DNA from: Trichomonas vaginalis G3
Lineage: Eukaryota; Parabasalia; Trichomonadida; Trichomonadidae
Length of the DNA stretch: 64,000 nucleotides
Assembly: GCF_026262505.1 (NCBI RefSeq)
Contig: NC_067206.1
Span: 5,236,879-5,300,878 of the forward strand
Direction of reading: 5' to 3'
Both the position numbers and the translations under genes were made by a program. Below are positions 60,647 to 64,000 of this stretch, piece after piece. The notes under the pieces are model-generated. The model was not told where the DNA came from. It saw only the letters and a program-made list of their open reading frames with translations, and did no database searches. How positions within the stretch are numbered: the first letter of the stretch is position 1; the number at the start of each line of letters is the position of its first letter.

Positions 60647-62010
60647 AGATTTGGAACAGCCGAAAATCTTGACCCTCAACAAGAGTATGGGGGGAATATG
60701 GAATCTTTCCAAGAGTCTAAGAAAAATTCGGCTGACATAGTAGAAGAATATCGAAAAATGTTCGCCGACATACAAAAGACTCCAACATCAGATGAAATAT
60801 TCAGCATAGAATGGAAGAACTGAAAGAAAGTGTACGCAATACAACAATCCTTTTTACTTACGACCATATAACGTTCAATCTTTGGCTGAACTCGGTGAAA
60901 ATAAAAGGTTAAATTTCACCAAAACATATAGAAATGAAACATTGTTTAAAGTTCATTCAGAACCTAACCAATATGGAAACAAACCTACTTTTGTTTCTGC
61001 AGACTATGGAACTACAATGAGAATGGGGTCATAAGCTAATCCGGATAGGTGGTTCATAAACTTACAACCTCAATTCCAAGAAGTTGTAGACGCAATGGAA
61101 GTGAATGGTGAACCAGATATAGCTGGTATTTTCAGCGCGGCTTTAATGCCATTGAAAGATATGAAACATGCAGATATTTTGGACCAGTATGAAATGAACA
61201 TGGCTGATGGAAATATAACACCTGACGTTCTAGAAAACATTTATCTCAAAGAACTACACAGAACCATAGAGATGGTATATTTGGTGAAGAGTTTAGAAAG
61301 AAAGTTAGGGAGATAGAAGGAAGAGAACCTATTGTACATGACCTTGCAAACGAAAGTTTACAAAATGTCATAAAAAAACTTACTTTGGCAGACAATGAAC
61401 TGAGAAGGGATGAATATTTAAGAAAACTCAAATGGACAGTACCAAATGAAATGTTAGTATTGAAAAACATGTTCCTTGACAAAATAAAACCAACTACAGA
61501 AATAAATGACGCAAGACTGAAACATTGGGTAAAAGCTTTCCCATTCACAAAAGATATTATTGTAACATGGAAAGAAAACCAGAATGGCTACAAAAACATA
61601 TATTTGGAAACGAGCTTATTCCATATGGACAAGCTCTGTTTGAAGAGCTTGAACCGGAAACTCAGGAAAGAGTCATGCAAACAATACGCGAAGACTCAAA
61701 TACAAACTATGACAAAATCTTTCTAGGATATAGGTTACCTGAGATGGGCGACCAGAGCCCAAAGGCAAAAAGGACATGGGAAATTTACAACATACTAGGT
61801 GAACATGAGGCAAAGATGCAACAACTTGAAGCAGAGGGCAAGTTACCAAAAGCGACACCAAAGAAGAAGAGAAGAGTAGAACAAAGTGAAAATAGTGAAG
61901 AAGTAACTTCATCTAGTGAAAGTAGTGGCAATGAAGGAAAAAGAAGAGTTAAAAACTCAGTCAGGAAGAAAGTAAAGCTTGGTACGAGTGGGTTCTATTA
62001 TGACACATAA
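60647..62010 (+). CDS. Element 2: protein upstream of capsid gene, with SV40-like NLS (broken)
   Basis: Natural protein sequence runs through most of this span (for example RPYNVQSLAELGENKRLNFT at about 60,865-60,915; AGIFSAALMPLKDMKHADIL at about 61,125-61,185; YDKIFLGYRLPEMGDQSPKA at about 61,705-61,770). The C-terminus is Ser/Glu-rich and basic and holds PKKKRRV at 61,858-61,878, almost the SV40 T-antigen nuclear localisation signal. It is immediately upstream of the capsid gene (33 bp). Function unknown; perhaps a minor virion protein carried into the nucleus. It appears broken. Confidence 0.5.
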
Positions 62011-62042
62011 ATCCAACTATTCTATATTTTTACCCATATGAA

Positions 62043-63507
62043 ATGTACGCCGCTCAGAATATAACGCCAACAGTTTTGGATGCCATGAACGGAAATGTTT
62101 CCGAATGGTATAACGAATGCGACAATGCCATTAGAAGGTCAGAAATAGTTCCTGGAACTTACGAATATACAACTGCTGTTTCTTATGGAAACGTAGGTGA
62201 GTTTGGAGAAGGTTCTTCAACAACAGTAGATATTGCTTGCGACAGGTTTCATATTATTTCTATTGACAACTCATTCTTAACGTGGAACAAGACATTGAAA
62301 TAAAACCTTCTGCCAAGTTGTCTGACAAGAAAGGTTGCAATGGAATTTTCTATGTCGGATACCAATATGCTCCAGAAGTTTTCATGGGATATAAGATATA
62401 TTCTAACTCTGACTTAGTTCAAACAGTAACATGGGCAAACTATGAATGGTTCGCTTTGAGAAACTCAGTACAACCACAAGCTAGAGAACAAACAGACCAG
62501 TATGCAAATATTGAGAAAATAAGAAGACTTGACCCTAACGTTCCAGGAGTTTATGTTAACCTTTCTGGACAAACTGCAGCAGCAGTAACCAAAGTAAAAC
62601 TGAAACTTAGAGTTCCTTTGTCATCTTTCCTCATCTTCAGGTTTTTAAGATACTTGCCAAACTGGGCAGGAAAAATTTCTATTGAACTTACTCCAAGCAA
62701 AAATAACTTAGTCATTGCACCAACACAAGACCCATTCACTATTACAGACGTAAAGGGAACAAATCAAACGTCATTCGCCGACTTTTGCAAAGACAAAGTT
62801 GACTTAGACTTTGGTTTCTCAAACTTCAACAATGAAGTAAACTATTATTTCAATGCTGCTGGAACTGCTTGGGACCCAGTTAAGTTCACATGCGAAAAAT
62901 TTGAATGCAAGAGAATAGAAAGCAGACTTGCAGTCTATATGTTGGACCCAGATATTTCAAATGCTTTAGCTGCCAAATATATTGCAGTTCCACTTATGTT
63001 CCCTATACACCAAATATCTGTCAAAGACTTTGCAGGTGAAGTTGGAAACCAAAGTGCTGACCCAGGTGCAAGAACAGATATTGCTTTAACAACTGCAATG
63101 AAACATGCAGATACTATGTTTGTACTGTTCAGACGAACTATAAATGACTATTCTTGTTTCTACAACCCTGGTATTAAATATCATATAAACATAGATGGCA
63201 AATATTATCCAAGAGAAGAATATTCTACAGTTGAGGATATGAGGTCATACAACTTGACATTAGATGCTATGAACTTTAACAACAACTTCACAACAACCAT
63301 TAACCCTGAAATGCAAAGTTCTATTATGCCATATGTGAAAGTATGGACTCATACAGGAGGTCAAAAAACTCAATATACAAATGGAGACCGTTCAAACTTT
63401 GGCTTGGCATTCCATTTGCTGACTCAGAAGACTTTATGGGTGGTATTTCAACTGTTGGTACTGTACAAATACAATATACTGGTGACAGAGACGGTCAGAT
63501 GAATTGA
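62043..63507 (+). CDS. Element 2: Polinton major capsid protein, double jelly-roll (broken)
   Basis: About 488 codons, the usual length of a Polinton major capsid protein. The N-terminus starts MYAAQNITPTVLDAMNGNVS; the first jelly roll includes VKLKLRVPLSSFLIFRFLRY and LPNWAGKISIELTPSKNNLV, a pattern I recall from trichomonad and other Polinton capsid proteins (P-L--L--FRYLP-W-G-I-IE). The second half has FVLFRRTINDYSCFYNPGIK and PYVKVWTHTGGQKTQYTNGD. Trimers would build an icosahedral shell. The start follows TATATTTTTACCCATATGAA. It is nearly whole, with very few breaks. Confidence 0.75.
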
Positions 63508-63959
63508 AAGCAAAGAAGTTTACAAAACCAATAGCACTTTTCACGGAAGATGCTCTTTTGAAGATTCGTTCGATGAAACCTGCTGGGGCTCCTCAGATTG
63601 GCATAACGACAGCTTCCATCGAGCAGATTTTGGCAGCAGGTCAGTAAGTTGTTCTTGAACTGACTTCTCTCCGTCAAATATTGACAGTACGCCAGTTTTG
63701 ACATAATATTGTAAGATAAACTTTCCTTTAGAAATATCTGTAAGTTTTGTTGTTATATTTTTGTCAACGTCAAGAACTTTCACCATTTCAGTTATACAAC
63801 TTTCTTTGCTTATGGAAATATTTTGGTTCAGCAAATATTGCTATTCTATAACATTTACCATTGTTTGTATAAAGAACTATTCTGTCAATGTATTTGTATT
63901 GTTTGTGTGTGTAAACTTTGTTCTGCTTCAATTCGAAGAGATACTCGAATAACGTCCAT
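63495..63959 (-). CDS. Element 2: unassigned - strand protein facing the capsid gene (broken)
   Basis: Starts at ATG ending at 63,959 and runs toward the capsid gene, overlapping its 3' end by a few bases. Segments include YKYIDRIVLYTNNGKCYRIA and MVKVLDVDKNITTKLTDISK, followed by KFILQYYVKTGVLSIFDGEK. It occupies the position the fibre gene has in element 1 (left partner of the 17-bp divergent promoter), so it may be a minor virion or attachment protein. No family is recognised. It appears broken. Confidence 0.45.
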
Positions 63960-63976
63960 CTTTTATTCTAAGTAAA
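63960..63976. promoter_or_regulatory. 17-bp divergent promoter of element 2
   Basis: CTTTTATTCTAAGTAAA separates the start codons of the - strand gene (ATG ending at 63,959) and a + strand gene (ATG at 63,977). It has the same length and TTTATTCTA core as 50,893-50,909. Confidence 0.6.
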
Positions 63977-64000
63977 ATGTCATTTCCGAAAAATAGAAGC
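63977..64000 (+). CDS. Element 2: start of a + strand gene (cut by window end)
   Basis: Eight codons, MSFPKNRS, follow the divergent promoter. The position equals that of the + strand gene at 50,910 in element 1, although these few residues show no similarity. Confidence 0.45.

Larger units (their letters stand above)
58337..64000 (+). mobile_element. Polinton/Maverick element 2 (start; continues past window)
   Basis: Begins at a terminal repeat and carries viral structural genes on the + strand: coiled-coil protein, repeat-rich protein, a protein with a nuclear localisation motif, and the double jelly-roll major capsid protein, then a divergent gene pair at 63,495 onward. Polymerase, ATPase and protease would lie beyond the window. 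Reading frames are long with a handful of breaks, so the copy looks young; some breaks may be assembly indels. Confidence 0.85.

Overview
This window is most simply read as parabasalid (trichomonad) DNA from an uncorrected or partly corrected long-read assembly. The evidence is a very short rRNA operon (SSU of about 1,578 nt, ITS1 of about 84 nt, 5.8S of about 157 nt, ITS2 of about 60 nt, LSU of about 2.75 kb), AT-rich host DNA, and Polinton/Maverick elements, which are abundant in trichomonads. From memory the SSU and 5.8S look closest to Tritrichomonas and relatives. The 5' end of the LSU differs from what I recall for T. foetus, so I do not name a species.

Layout. (1) 1-21,455: head-to-tail rDNA units on the + strand, repeat length about 6,325-6,332 bp. 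(2) 21,456-21,518: a spacer that looks like an unremoved PacBio SMRTbell hairpin adapter. (3) 21,519-41,806: the same rDNA units read back on the - strand, increasingly damaged by indels, with a 25-N join at 33,679-33,703. The large rDNA palindrome is therefore probably a read-through artefact. (4) 41,807-45,600: rDNA stops inside an LSU copy and gives way to nested satellite repeats, a 22-23 bp minisatellite and remnants of coding sequence. (5) About 45,960-53,610: a compact gene cluster of a Polinton/Maverick (element 1), with integrase, a fibre protein with a phage-type tail-collar end, a Dam-type adenine methyltransferase and several small proteins, ending in a terminal inverted repeat. 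(6) 53,611-58,336: a host segment with a long fold-back repeat, a KATNIP-like gene of 380 residues and gene fragments. (7) 58,337-64,000: the start of a second Polinton (element 2), with the matching terminal repeat, coiled-coil and repeat-rich proteins, a protein with an SV40-like nuclear localisation motif, the double jelly-roll major capsid protein, and the start of a divergent gene pair.

The rRNA genes form one transcription unit, SSU-5.8S-LSU, separated by about 1.7 kb of spacer that carries conserved short repeats and hairpins. The two Polintons are unrelated to that function. They share terminal repeats and a start-site motif. In both, a divergent gene pair is separated by exactly 17 bp carrying TTTATTCTA, which recalls the TCTA late promoter described for the virophage mavirus and its giant-virus host CroV. 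Both elements look broken in several places, but because this part of the assembly carries indels, decay cannot be cleanly separated from sequencing error.
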